A stretch of 47,475 bases of DNA, from contig JAFGPF010000057.1 in the NCBI GenBank assembly GCA_016926115.1, positions 1 to 47,475 on the forward strand, in the 5' to 3' direction. The notes beneath the pieces were generated by a model. It saw only the letters and a list, made by a program, of their open reading frames with translations, did not search any database and was not told the DNA's origin. Origin of the DNA: Dehalococcoidales bacterium. GTDB taxonomy: Bacteria; Chloroflexota; Dehalococcoidia; Dehalococcoidales; RBG-16-60-22. Numbering within the stretch: the first letter of the stretch is position 1; every line of letters begins with the position of its first letter. A program made the position numbers and the translations under genes. Of this stretch, positions 34,275-42,532 are shown in pieces.

Positions 34275-35240
34275 ATGACAGCCTATATCATTCGGCGATT
34301 GATAATCGGTGTTATTATCCTCCTGCTCGTAACCATGGTTGTGTTTTTGTTCGTACGCCTCCTCCCCGGCGACCCCCTGCTTGTTTATATGGCCGGCTTC
34401 GATATCCAGCGGCAGACCAGCATCAGCCAGGAAAATTACCAGGCATTATTACACCAATGGGGGCTGGATGAACCGATTCCCGTTCAATATGTCAAATGGC
34501 TGGGGAGGATATTTCAAGGCGATTTAGGTAAGTCTATCACACTCCAGGAAGATATAGGTGTGCTTATCGCGGAACGCATGCCGCGCACCGCCTATATAGG
34601 CCTGATTACCTTTGTCCTGGGCACGGCGGGGGGTATTGCTGCGGGGATAGTGTGCGCGCTTCGGCGCGGCACCTGGATGGATAATACCATTACCACCATC
34701 GCCAATATCGGCATGACCGTGCCCGTCTTCTGGCTGGGTATACTGCTGATGTACCTCTTCGCTTATAAACTCGGCTGGCTGCCGACGAGCGGCTGGACAA
34801 ATCCTTTAGACGATTTCTGGATGAGCTGCAAACAACTGTTAATGCCAATTGCCTCGGTGATACTGGGAGGTATAGCCGGCATGGCACGTTTGACGCGGTC
34901 GTGCATGCTGGAGGTCATGAGGGCGGACTACGTACGCACCGCCTGGGCTAAGGGTCTGCGGGAAAGGGTTATCGTGGTAAGGCACCAGATTAAGAACGCC
35001 TTGATTCCCGTGGTTACGGCTCTCGGCGGCGCGCTCGGTGCCATCCTGGGAGGTTCCGTATTCATCGAGACGGTCTTCGCTATTCCCGGCATGGGACTGC
35101 TCATGACCAACGCGGTCTTCGACCAGGACTACCAGGTCGTTCAGGCGGGTGTCCTGCTGTTCGGAGGCATTATTATATTTTCCAACCTGCTTGTTGATAT
35201 CCTGTGGGGCTGGCTTGACCCCCGGATAAGGTTAGCTTAA
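34275..35240 (+). CDS. dppB: Second importer permease, DppB family
   Basis: A 321-residue DppB-type permease, paralogous to the gene at 10084. It starts YIIRRLIIGVIILLLVTMVV, has RLLPGDPLLVYMAG, the coupling loop RADYVRTAWAKGLRERVIVV, and ends VDILWGWLDPRIRLA. About six membrane helices. GGGGAG lies just before the ATG. Unlike the first copy, no binding-protein gene precedes it; the probable partner lies at the other end of the operon in reverse. Confidence 0.94.
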   Translation: MTAYIIRRLIIGVIILLLVTMVVFLFVRLLPGDPLLVYMAGFDIQRQTSISQENYQALLHQWGLDEPIPVQYVKWLGRIFQGDLGKSITLQEDIGVLIAERMPRTAYIGLITFVLGTAGGIAAGIVCALRRGTWMDNTITTIANIGMTVPVFWLGILLMYLFAYKLGWLPTSGWTNPLDDFWMSCKQLLMPIASVILGGIAGMARLTRSCMLEVMRADYVRTAWAKGLRERVIVVRHQIKNALIPVVTALGGALGAILGGSVFIETVFAIPGMGLLMTNAVFDQDYQVVQAGVLLFGGIIIFSNLLVDILWGWLDPRIRLA

Positions 35241-35251
35241 GGAGGGCCGGT

Positions 35252-36166
35252 ATGGCGGATGACAAAGAAACCGGAGTGCATCCCGCTGATGCCCTGGGGG
35301 CAGCGGTGGCGCCGCCTAAAGCCAATGAATTTAAACGGTTAGTCAGGGTCTTCTTCGGACGTAAGCTCTACGTTATCGGTTTCGTTATCGTCGTTATCCT
35401 GATACTTACCGCTATATTCGCCCCCTTCATCGCCACCCATGACCCGTATTCCACAAACCTTGCTGAAAAGCTGGAACAGCCCAGCAGCCGCCACTGGCTG
35501 GGCACCGATTCTGTGGGCAGAGATACCTTCAGCCGCATCATATACGGATCGCAGGTCTCACTGCTTATCGGTTTTTCCGCCGTCTTTGCCTCCGCTATAG
35601 TGGGTCTGCTCATGGGCCTGACGGCGGCGTACTTCGGCGGCTGGGTATTTGCCGTAATCATGAGGTTTACCGATGCCCTCATGGCATTGCCCGGTATCAT
35701 ACTCGTACTTCTCATTGCCGGTCTTGGGGGGGGTGGTATACCCGTTGTCATTTTCGCCCTGGGATTCGGCGGTATTGCCGGTCAATGCCGCATGATGTGC
35801 GGTCTGGCGCTCAGCGTAAAGCAGAACGACTACGTGCTGGCGGGGCGCGCCATGGGCATGAGCAACTGGCGCATGATGCTGACCCAGATTTTCCCCAACG
35901 CCTTCCCGCCCCTGATGGTCGGCATCACCATGGGTATTGGCGGCGTGGTGCTGGGAGAGGCCGGCCTGAGTTTCCTGGGCATCGGTGTTATGCCCCCCGT
36001 ACCTTCCTGGGGCGGCATGGTAAACAGCGGACAGAGATACCTGCTGGACAACCCCTGGCTTTCCATAGCGCCCGGAGTAGCCATCATGCTGCTGGTATTC
36101 GGCTTTAACATGGTGGGAGACGGCATCCGGGACGCGGTCGACCCCAAGCTGAGGGGTGTGATTTAA
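35252..36166 (+). CDS. dppC: Second importer permease, DppC family
   Basis: A 304-residue DppC-type permease with the N-terminal OppC segment (FKRLVRVFFGRKLYVIGFVI), HDPYSTNLAEKL, WLGTDSVGRDTFSRIIYGSQ and the coupling loop NDYVLAGRAMGMSNWRMMLT. It ends GDGIRDAVDPKLRGVI. A strong GGAGGG precedes the ATG, 11 bases after dppB. It pairs with DppB as the channel of the second importer. Confidence 0.94.
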   Translation: MADDKETGVHPADALGAAVAPPKANEFKRLVRVFFGRKLYVIGFVIVVILILTAIFAPFIATHDPYSTNLAEKLEQPSSRHWLGTDSVGRDTFSRIIYGSQVSLLIGFSAVFASAIVGLLMGLTAAYFGGWVFAVIMRFTDALMALPGIILVLLIAGLGGGGIPVVIFALGFGGIAGQCRMMCGLALSVKQNDYVLAGRAMGMSNWRMMLTQIFPNAFPPLMVGITMGIGGVVLGEAGLSFLGIGVMPPVPSWGGMVNSGQRYLLDNPWLSIAPGVAIMLLVFGFNMVGDGIRDAVDPKLRGVI

Positions 36167-36197
36167 AAAATGAGTAGATATATTTAAGGATTATGGT

Positions 36198-37187
36198 ATG
36201 TCAGTTGTACTGGACGTAAAGGACCTTAAAACCTATTTTCATACGGAATACGGGCTTGTAAAAGCCGCCGACGGTGTTTCTTTCCACATTAACCAGGGAG
36301 AGGTAATCGGGCTGGTGGGAGAAAGCGGCTGCGGCAAGTCCGTGAGTATCCTTTCAATCATGCAGTTAATACAGACGCCGGGCGAGATAGTCGACGGCAG
36401 AGTCACGTTCGAGGGAAAGAACCTCCTGGATTTTGAGGCAAACGGACCGGAAATGAGGTCTATCCGGGGCAGAAAAATGACCATGATATTCCAGGAACCC
36501 ATGACATCGCTAAACCCGGTGCTTACCATTAACCGCCAGATGACCGAGTTGCTGGAACTTCACCTGGATATGGACAGGCATGCCGCCAGGGACAGGGCCA
36601 TAGAACTGCTCAGAATGGTCGGCGTGCCGGATGCCGCCAGCCGCGTAGACGACTACCCCCACCAGTTCAGCGGCGGCATGCGACAGAGAGTAATGATTGC
36701 CATGGCGATATCCTGCAATCCGATGATTATCTTCGCCGACGAGCCGACGACCGCCGTGGACGTTACCACGCAGGCCCAGCTGCTGGAGCTCATGAAAGAC
36801 CTGGTCACCCGCCTCAATACCGCCCTCGTCATCGTCACTCACAACCTAGGAGTTGTCGCCCGTTACGCGCAGCGTATTTACGTCATGTATGCCGGCCGTA
36901 TCGTCGAATCCGGACCGGCGGAGGACATCTTTGAAAGCCCCAGACACCCTTATACCATCGGCTTACTAAACAGCGTTCCCAAACTGGGTGAAAAACACGG
37001 TACCAGGAAACTCATACCCATTTACGGCCTACCGCCCAACCTTATCGATATGCCCCCCACCTGCGCCTTCCTCCCCAGGTGTACCCACAGAACCGCGCAG
37101 TGTGAAAAGGACCCCTGGCCACCCCTCCGCTCCGTGGGTGATAACCGGCAGGTATCATGTTATGTCGACGTACGGGGGAAGCAATGA
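36198..37187 (+). CDS. dppD: Second importer ATPase, DppD family
   Basis: A 329-residue ATPase, paralogue of the gene at 11973. Walker [19 protein letters not shown], signature [15 protein letters not shown], Walker B IIFADEPTTAVDVT, H-loop VTHNLG. The C-terminal part holds CAFLPRCTHRTAQC. Its stop overlaps the start of the next gene (ATGA). Confidence 0.95.
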   Translation: MSVVLDVKDLKTYFHTEYGLVKAADGVSFHINQGEVIGLVGESGCGKSVSILSIMQLIQTPGEIVDGRVTFEGKNLLDFEANGPEMRSIRGRKMTMIFQEPMTSLNPVLTINRQMTELLELHLDMDRHAARDRAIELLRMVGVPDAASRVDDYPHQFSGGMRQRVMIAMAISCNPMIIFADEPTTAVDVTTQAQLLELMKDLVTRLNTALVIVTHNLGVVARYAQRIYVMYAGRIVESGPAEDIFESPRHPYTIGLLNSVPKLGEKHGTRKLIPIYGLPPNLIDMPPTCAFLPRCTHRTAQCEKDPWPPLRSVGDNRQVSCYVDVRGKQ

Positions 37188-38167
37188 GCACATCGAATAA
37201 CGGCAATATGGTAGAAATCAAAAACCTGAAAATGTATTTCCCCGTCACCAGGGGCATACTGAGGCGCAAGGTGGCCGACGTTAAAGCCATCGACGACATC
37301 AGTTTCAATATAAAAACGCATGAAACACTGGGGCTGGTGGGAGAAAGCGGCTGCGGCAAGACCACTACCGGCCGCTGCATACTCCGCTTATACGAGCCCA
37401 CCGCCGGCACTATCGTGTTCGACGGTAAAGAAATAACCAACGTAAAGGAAAGAAAACTGAAACACCTCCGGAGTAATATGGGCGCCATCTTCCAGGACCC
37501 CTTCGGCTCCCTTAACCCGCGTCAGACCGCCGGCACTATCGTAGGGACCCCTTTGATAGTCCACGACATGGCCACCGGCAGTGAACTCGACAAGAGAGTG
37601 GCAGAACTCTTCGAGTTAGTCGGACTGGACCACGCCATGAAAGACCGCGTCCCCCACGAGTTCAGCGGCGGTCAGAGGCAGCGCATCGGGGTGGCCCGCG
37701 CCCTCGCATGCCGCCCGTCCCTGGTTATCTGTGACGAGCCTATTTCCGCCCTCGACGTTTCCATCCAGGCACAAATTATCAACCTGCTTGAAGAGTTGCA
37801 GGAAAAGCTGGGGCTGACCTACCTCTTCATCGCCCACGACCTCGCCGTGGTGCAGCATATCAGCGACCGCGTAGCCGTGATGTACCTGGGACGCATCGTC
37901 GAACTGACCAGTTCCGAAGAATTATACGATAATCCCCTCCACCCCTATACCCAGGCGCTCCTTTCCGCTATACCCGTACCCGACCCCAAACTGGAAAAGA
38001 CCCGTGAACGCATCGTCTTAAAAGGCGAGGTACCCAGCCCCCTGTTCCCGCCACCCGGATGCCACTTCCACCCCAGATGCCACCTGGCTATCGAGGAATG
38101 CAGCAGAGAACGGCCGCCCCTGCGTGATATCGGGAACGGCCACTACGTAGCCTGTATCCGCGTTTAA
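37184..38167 (+). CDS. dppF: Second importer ATPase, DppF family
   Basis: A 327-residue ATPase. Walker [19 protein letters not shown], signature [15 protein letters not shown], Walker [16 protein letters not shown]-loop IAHDLA, and a C-terminal CHFHPRCHLAIEEC. I start at ATG 37184, which overlaps the dppD stop; an upstream frame extension of nine codons is not family-like. It converges on the second binding-protein gene. Confidence 0.95.
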   Translation: MSTSNNGNMVEIKNLKMYFPVTRGILRRKVADVKAIDDISFNIKTHETLGLVGESGCGKTTTGRCILRLYEPTAGTIVFDGKEITNVKERKLKHLRSNMGAIFQDPFGSLNPRQTAGTIVGTPLIVHDMATGSELDKRVAELFELVGLDHAMKDRVPHEFSGGQRQRIGVARALACRPSLVICDEPISALDVSIQAQIINLLEELQEKLGLTYLFIAHDLAVVQHISDRVAVMYLGRIVELTSSEELYDNPLHPYTQALLSAIPVPDPKLEKTRERIVLKGEVPSPLFPPPGCHFHPRCHLAIEECSRERPPLRDIGNGHYVACIRV

Positions 38168-38231
38168 TATCTCCTTATCCTGCGGAAACCTTATATATGC
38201 CCCGCTCTACACTTAGCAGCTATAATCAAAG

Positions 38232-38265
38232 AAAAAAAACGGGCCGCGGTTTTCCCGCGACCCGT
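38232..38265 (-). terminator. Intrinsic terminator of the second binding-protein gene
   Basis: On the minus strand ACGGGTCGCGG pairs with CCGCGGCCCGT (one G-U pair), with a 5-base loop GAAAA, followed by eight T. It is well placed after the stop at 38314. Confidence 0.88.
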
Positions 38266-38313
38266 ATCCTGTTTCTTTACTCCAGGGGTCAGCTAACGAT
38301 TAAGCCCCCGGTA

Positions 38314-39975
38314 TTAGTTCTCCAGCCAGGCAAAAGTGAAGGCAAATGTACCAAAGCCCATCTGACCGACGGTATGTCCCTTAACCCTGGGATTAACGGC
38401 GCTGAAGAACGTAAGGTCATACAGGTTAATACACTGAGCGTACTCATCGATCTGCTTCTTGGATATCTCCTGGTACATTTTCATACGCTTTTCCTGGTCT
38501 GTCTCGGAGGCTGCCTTCTTGGCAAGTTCCAGCAGCTCCGGAGGCTGCCACATACCTACCCAGGTGGTATTGTTATTAAGGGTGCCGTTTACCAGCACGT
38601 TACCCGGGTCGGAACCAGTCGCTTCCGGACTCGCGCCGAAGGCGAAACCCTCCCATCCGGGCGGGGTGGCAATCTGGAAGCTCAACTGGGCCATGCTGAC
38701 GCGGTCGAACTCAAGCTCAACATTGATATTCTTCTTAAGCATATCCTGGATGGCGATAGGCGCATCCAGTTCCATGAACTCGACCATGAGGAACTTGGTC
38801 TTAAAGCCATCGGGATAACCGGCTTCGGTGAGTAGTTGCTTGGCTTTGGCCAGGTCATACGGGTAGCCCACTACATCCGGACTCCAACCGCCGGACTCCC
38901 TCAGGAAGACCTGGTCGCAGGGGCGGCTGTAGCCGTATCCCAGACCATCGGCAAGCGCCTGCTTGTCGATGGCATGGTCGATGGCGCGCCGCACCCTGAT
39001 ATCCGCCAGGGGCGACTCGGGGGTATTGCTGTCCGGGTAAAGACCGACAATCCAACCCTTGGTGGAAGTCATCTCGAAACCCTCCGCTGTAATATCCTCC
39101 ACGTCCTGGGCATTGATGCCCGCCATATCTACCTCTTCCGATTTAAAAGCGAGGAGCTGGGTGGTCGGGTCGGGTATGAAGATAAAGTCGACGCCATCAA
39201 GGTAAGGCCTGCCGCGCCAGTAGTCATCGTTCCGGTCATACTTGATATACATGTCGCGGTTATACTCTACCAGCTTGAAAGGGCCGGTGCCGATGGGGTG
39301 AGACCGGAGCCATTCCGCGGACTGGTTTTGCAGCGCGTCAGGCGAGAACATCATGCAACTGAAGAAGTATGAAAGGCTGTTCATCATCGTCCAGTCCCAC
39401 TGGTCCATGTAAAATTTCACCGTATATTCATCAATAACTTCACACTTCTTGACCATTTTCAGGTTCTGCCAGGCGGGTGTCTCTATCTGGATGTCCACGT
39501 TAACTTTCACCGCCTCGGCATTAAAGTGAACCCCGTCATGGAAGTCCACGCATTCCTGTAGGTAAAATGTGATAGATGTGCCATCCTCGGCGATATCCCA
39601 ATCCTTGGCAAGCCAGGGCTGGAAATTACCACCCTCATCTACGGTGATAAGGCCTTCCAGAGCAGGATAGGCATAGCCGGCATCACCGGGGTTGCTGATT
39701 TCGTTCGGGTTGCCCATGTTACCCACGTTGCCCGAACCAACCAGCTTCAGACGCCCGCCATAAACACCACCCGGCTCCGGTCCCGGTACGTTTACCGGAC
39801 ACTCAACGCCAGGACCAGGTCCCGGTGACGGCTCCGGCGAAGGAGTCGGTTCAGGTGAAGGTGTAGGTGTAGGCTCAGGCGAAGGAGCCGGTTCAGGTTC
39901 CGAATCGCCGCAGCTGCCGAGCATAAGACCGATTGCTAAAATAACTGCCAGAGTTAAAAATACTACTCTTTTCAC
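38314..39975 (-). CDS. Peptide-type ABC transporter substrate-binding lipoprotein, second copy
   Basis: A 553-residue SBP_bac_5 protein. Residues 1-22 form a lipoprotein signal with lipobox LGSC, then a Pro/Glu/Ser-rich spacer (about 23-57) like that of the first copy but with a different repeat order. The binding domain has ITFYLQECVDFHDGVHFNAE, HPIGTGPFKLVEYNRDMY and VRRAIDHAIDKQALADGLGY. The start is GTG at 39975, with AAAGGAGG upstream. It faces the dppBCDF operon tail to tail, has its own promoter (40170-40199) and its own terminator, so it can be expressed apart from the permeases. Ligand unknown. Confidence 0.9.
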   Translation of the reverse strand: MKRVVFLTLAVILAIGLMLGSCGDSEPEPAPSPEPTPTPSPEPTPSPEPSPGPGPGVECPVNVPGPEPGGVYGGRLKLVGSGNVGNMGNPNEISNPGDAGYAYPALEGLITVDEGGNFQPWLAKDWDIAEDGTSITFYLQECVDFHDGVHFNAEAVKVNVDIQIETPAWQNLKMVKKCEVIDEYTVKFYMDQWDWTMMNSLSYFFSCMMFSPDALQNQSAEWLRSHPIGTGPFKLVEYNRDMYIKYDRNDDYWRGRPYLDGVDFIFIPDPTTQLLAFKSEEVDMAGINAQDVEDITAEGFEMTSTKGWIVGLYPDSNTPESPLADIRVRRAIDHAIDKQALADGLGYGYSRPCDQVFLRESGGWSPDVVGYPYDLAKAKQLLTEAGYPDGFKTKFLMVEFMELDAPIAIQDMLKKNINVELEFDRVSMAQLSFQIATPPGWEGFAFGASPEATGSDPGNVLVNGTLNNNTTWVGMWQPPELLELAKKAASETDQEKRMKMYQEISKKQIDEYAQCINLYDLTFFSAVNPRVKGHTVGQMGFGTFAFTFAWLEN

Positions 39976-40120
39976 TTTATTAACCTACCTCCTTTGTTAG
40001 ATTTGGATAAACATAATTCACTAACTTATCGTTTTGATATCACCTCCTTCTACTGAACAACTCCCAAAATAAATACCGGAATTAGGAAAGGGAATATCCC
40101 GAAACACTATCGTTATGTTT

Positions 40121-40157
40121 GATTTTTATTAAGCTGTTCAGTGGCTTAATTAAAATC
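40121..40157. repeat. 37-bp imperfect palindrome in the second lipoprotein leader
   Basis: Two 14-base arms (40121-40134 and 40144-40157) are reverse complements with one mismatch, around a 9-base spacer. It lies right after the predicted transcription start (near 40163) of the minus-strand lipoprotein gene. It is either an operator or a 5' hairpin that stabilises the mRNA. Confidence 0.65.
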
Positions 40158-40169
40158 ATTAGATGCAAA

Positions 40170-40199
40170 ATGATACACCCATGCTTCTTTCTTTGTCAA
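40170..40199 (-). promoter_or_regulatory. Promoter of the second binding-protein gene
   Basis: On the minus strand TTGACA (40199-40194), an 18-base spacer and TATCAT (40175-40170) form a strong sigma-70 promoter. The leader to the GTG at 39975 is about 190 bases. Together with the palindrome at 40121 this accounts for most of the 303-base gap 39976-40278. Confidence 0.7.
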
Positions 40200-40278
40200 G
40201 TCATATTACTCTCCACTAACGCCTGCGGGTAGCCTGTCTTACTGCCCTGTATAAAACGCTACCCGCTACAGGTAATGC

Positions 40279-40560
40279 TTATCCACCGGTAACGGGCACG
40301 AGCAGGGCGATGCGGTCGCCGGAATGAAGCTGGAAGTCCATCCCGTCGTAAAAGAAGTTGCCGTTGATATTGAACTTGTAGTTCTCCTGCAGGCGGCCCT
40401 GGCCGGTACGAATGACCGGGCCTTCCAGCGCGGGCACTTTTTCCCGGAGCGCGGCAACGACTTCCGCCATGCCGGCCCCATCGTTGAGTTCCACTTCCAC
40501 TTCGCGGAGAGGAGTCAGTTCATACGGCAGTCCGTACATATATATAATGCACTTAAACAT
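40279..40560 (-). CDS. MoaD/ThiS-like ubiquitin-fold sulfur carrier protein
   Basis: A 93-residue beta-grasp protein ending in the diglycine VPVTGG that marks sulfur carriers of the MoaD/ThiS group. The segment HSGDRIALLVPVTGG is typical of MoaD. It follows the aldehyde:ferredoxin oxidoreductase gene by 18 bases on the same strand; such MoaD-like genes often sit beside these enzymes and may help make the pterin-tungsten cofactor. The exact role is not proven by sequence. Confidence 0.82.
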   Translation of the reverse strand: MFKCIIYMYGLPYELTPLREVEVELNDGAGMAEVVAALREKVPALEGPVIRTGQGRLQENYKFNINGNFFYDGMDFQLHSGDRIALLVPVTGG

Positions 40561-40578
40561 AGTTATTTACCATCGTTG

Positions 40579-42408
40579 TTATCTCCCGGGGCTCATGTTC
40601 GGCCCTTTCTCCCGGGGCCAGAACTCTTCCGCGATATCGTCCAGTCCCAGTTCCAGGAGCTTATTACGGCTGGGGACGGTGGTTATCCGGTCCCAGTCCA
40701 GCGCGCCGAGGTGCCACCACGCCTCCGCCTCGACGTCACAGGTCACGCCGGCCAGCGGCCCGTCCTCCTGCGGCGGTTTGCCGACTACCCTGCCGTGCAG
40801 GTAGTGCTTGAGAGGATTGAGACCCTCACGCAGGTTGAAGACATGCCGCATGATGCCGATTCTCTCGCCGCATTTGAGCAGTTCTTTCAGGGAACGGTCG
40901 AGTCCGGTTACCGCCTTCATCATCGGCTGGGTATAAGGACCGCGGGCGGTCTCCCACTGGAAGATAATCATGCAGGTGCCCATGGCGTTATTGAGGTGGC
41001 ACATCAAGCCGGGAATACCGAAAGCCTGGGTGTGGCGGCCCGGCGTGGAATTCATCCAGTACATGGCGGCGGAGGGCATGCCGGCGAAATTATGTCCGGC
41101 GACCCGAGGGTCGTGCATGCCCACTTCCTGCCCGCCGATATGCACGGCGAACTTTTCCGCGCCCTTGCCGATTTTCTCCGCGGCTACCTTTACGCCATCG
41201 GCGAGGACATCACCGATTCCCTCTCGCTTCACCATCTTCTCCAGTAAAGCCACCAGGGCACGGTGATTGCCCCAGTTGAGTTCAATACCATCGGTATCTT
41301 TTTTGGTGAGGATACCGTTTTCGTAGCATTCCATGGCAAAGGCGATGATAGTGCCCGCGGATATTGTGTCCATACCGTAGGCGTTGCAGAGATGGCTTGC
41401 CATGTTTATCGACTCCAGGTTAGTATTGCCGCAGTTGACTCCCAGGGCGCCCAGGGTCTCGTACTCCAGCCGGTGAGTACCCGCCGGATACTTATATTCG
41501 CCGGTGCCCGCCTTCAGGCTGCCCTTGCATGCGGCTGGACAGCGCCAGCAGCCGATTCTCTTGTCCAGGTTGGCGATTACCCTGTCCCGGTGGAGGTCGG
41601 AGACATCGGGCACATCGTTTACGCCGATACCGCCCCAGTTCCTGACCGGCGTATCGCCGCTGTGCGCCGAGACATCGGCGTGACCCCCCGTGCCGTACTC
41701 ATGAAAGTGCTTCATGAATTCCTGCAGGTCCTCGATGTGCTCTTTCCGCAGGCGGTTTGCCGTATCCATATCGGCGATTGGTACCTTTTTATTGCCCCTG
41801 ACGACGACGGCTTTGATTTTCTTGGAACCCATGACCGTGCCCATACCGCCGCGCGCGGCGGCATCCCCTTTATGGGTCTGAATACTGGCAACCAGCGAGA
41901 GCTTTTCACCGGCGGGACCGATACAGATGACCTTGGACTCGCCGCCATGCTCATTACGCAGTGTATCTTCCGTATAATACGTGTCCTTTCCCCAGAGACG
42001 GGAGGCGTCCTTCAACTCCGCTTTACCGTCGTCGACGAAGAGATAGACCGGCTTTTCCGAGATTCCGGTAAAAAATACGCCGTCGTAACCGGCGAACTTG
42101 AGATAAGGACCGAAAAATCCGCCCGAATTGGCGTCTCCCCACCCCCCGGTAAGCGGCGACTTCGCCACCGCCTGGTAGCGGGCGCCCCCGATGGCGGGGC
42201 TGCCGGTGAGGGGTCCCGTCATCAAACCGAAGATGTTCTCCGGACCCAGTGGGTCCACGCCCGCCTTCATGCGGTCATAGAGTAGTCTGGCGCCGATTCC
42301 GTAGCCGCCGACGTAATCACGGCAAAGACTCTCGTCCGGCGTCTCTTCCGTCATCTTTCCGCTGGAAAGGTCCACGAACAGGAGCTTTCCCATGTAACCT
42401 CCAAGCAT
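40579..42408 (-). CDS. Aldehyde:ferredoxin oxidoreductase (tungstopterin enzyme)
   Basis: A 609-residue AOR-family enzyme that oxidises aldehydes (or a related substrate) with ferredoxin as partner, using tungsten bis-pterin and one 4Fe-4S cluster. The N-terminal domain begins MGKLLFVDLSSGKMTEE and has GYGIGARLLYDRM, GLMTGPLTGSPAIGGARYQ and AARGGMGTVMGSKKIKAVVV. The cluster cysteines are in CWRCPAAC (about residue 290) with the fourth expected near CHLNNAMGTC. I start at ATG 42408, five bases after AAAGGAG. It has its own promoter and is followed by the MoaD-like gene. Substrate class is open; several AOR subfamilies exist. Confidence 0.92.
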   Translation of the reverse strand: MLGGYMGKLLFVDLSSGKMTEETPDESLCRDYVGGYGIGARLLYDRMKAGVDPLGPENIFGLMTGPLTGSPAIGGARYQAVAKSPLTGGWGDANSGGFFGPYLKFAGYDGVFFTGISEKPVYLFVDDGKAELKDASRLWGKDTYYTEDTLRNEHGGESKVICIGPAGEKLSLVASIQTHKGDAAARGGMGTVMGSKKIKAVVVRGNKKVPIADMDTANRLRKEHIEDLQEFMKHFHEYGTGGHADVSAHSGDTPVRNWGGIGVNDVPDVSDLHRDRVIANLDKRIGCWRCPAACKGSLKAGTGEYKYPAGTHRLEYETLGALGVNCGNTNLESINMASHLCNAYGMDTISAGTIIAFAMECYENGILTKKDTDGIELNWGNHRALVALLEKMVKREGIGDVLADGVKVAAEKIGKGAEKFAVHIGGQEVGMHDPRVAGHNFAGMPSAAMYWMNSTPGRHTQAFGIPGLMCHLNNAMGTCMIIFQWETARGPYTQPMMKAVTGLDRSLKELLKCGERIGIMRHVFNLREGLNPLKHYLHGRVVGKPPQEDGPLAGVTCDVEAEAWWHLGALDWDRITTVPSRNKLLELGLDDIAEEFWPREKGPNMSPGR

Positions 42409-42455
42409 ATCTGCTCCTTTCAATACATCAATGGAACTCCTCTGTAATCGACCTC

Positions 42456-42484
42456 ATATTACCACCACGCCGGTTTCCGGTCAA
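42456..42484 (-). promoter_or_regulatory. Promoter of the aldehyde oxidoreductase gene with an internal CCGG palindrome
   Basis: On the minus strand TTGACC (42484-42479), a 17-base spacer and TAATAT (42461-42456) form a modest promoter. The upstream part of the spacer holds CCGG-AAA-CCGG, a small palindrome that could bind the regulator encoded next to it. Confidence 0.45.
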
Positions 42485-42532
42485 TTGAAGCAATAGGATA
42501 AAAAGGACGGCAACGGAAAGGCTGGAAGAAGA

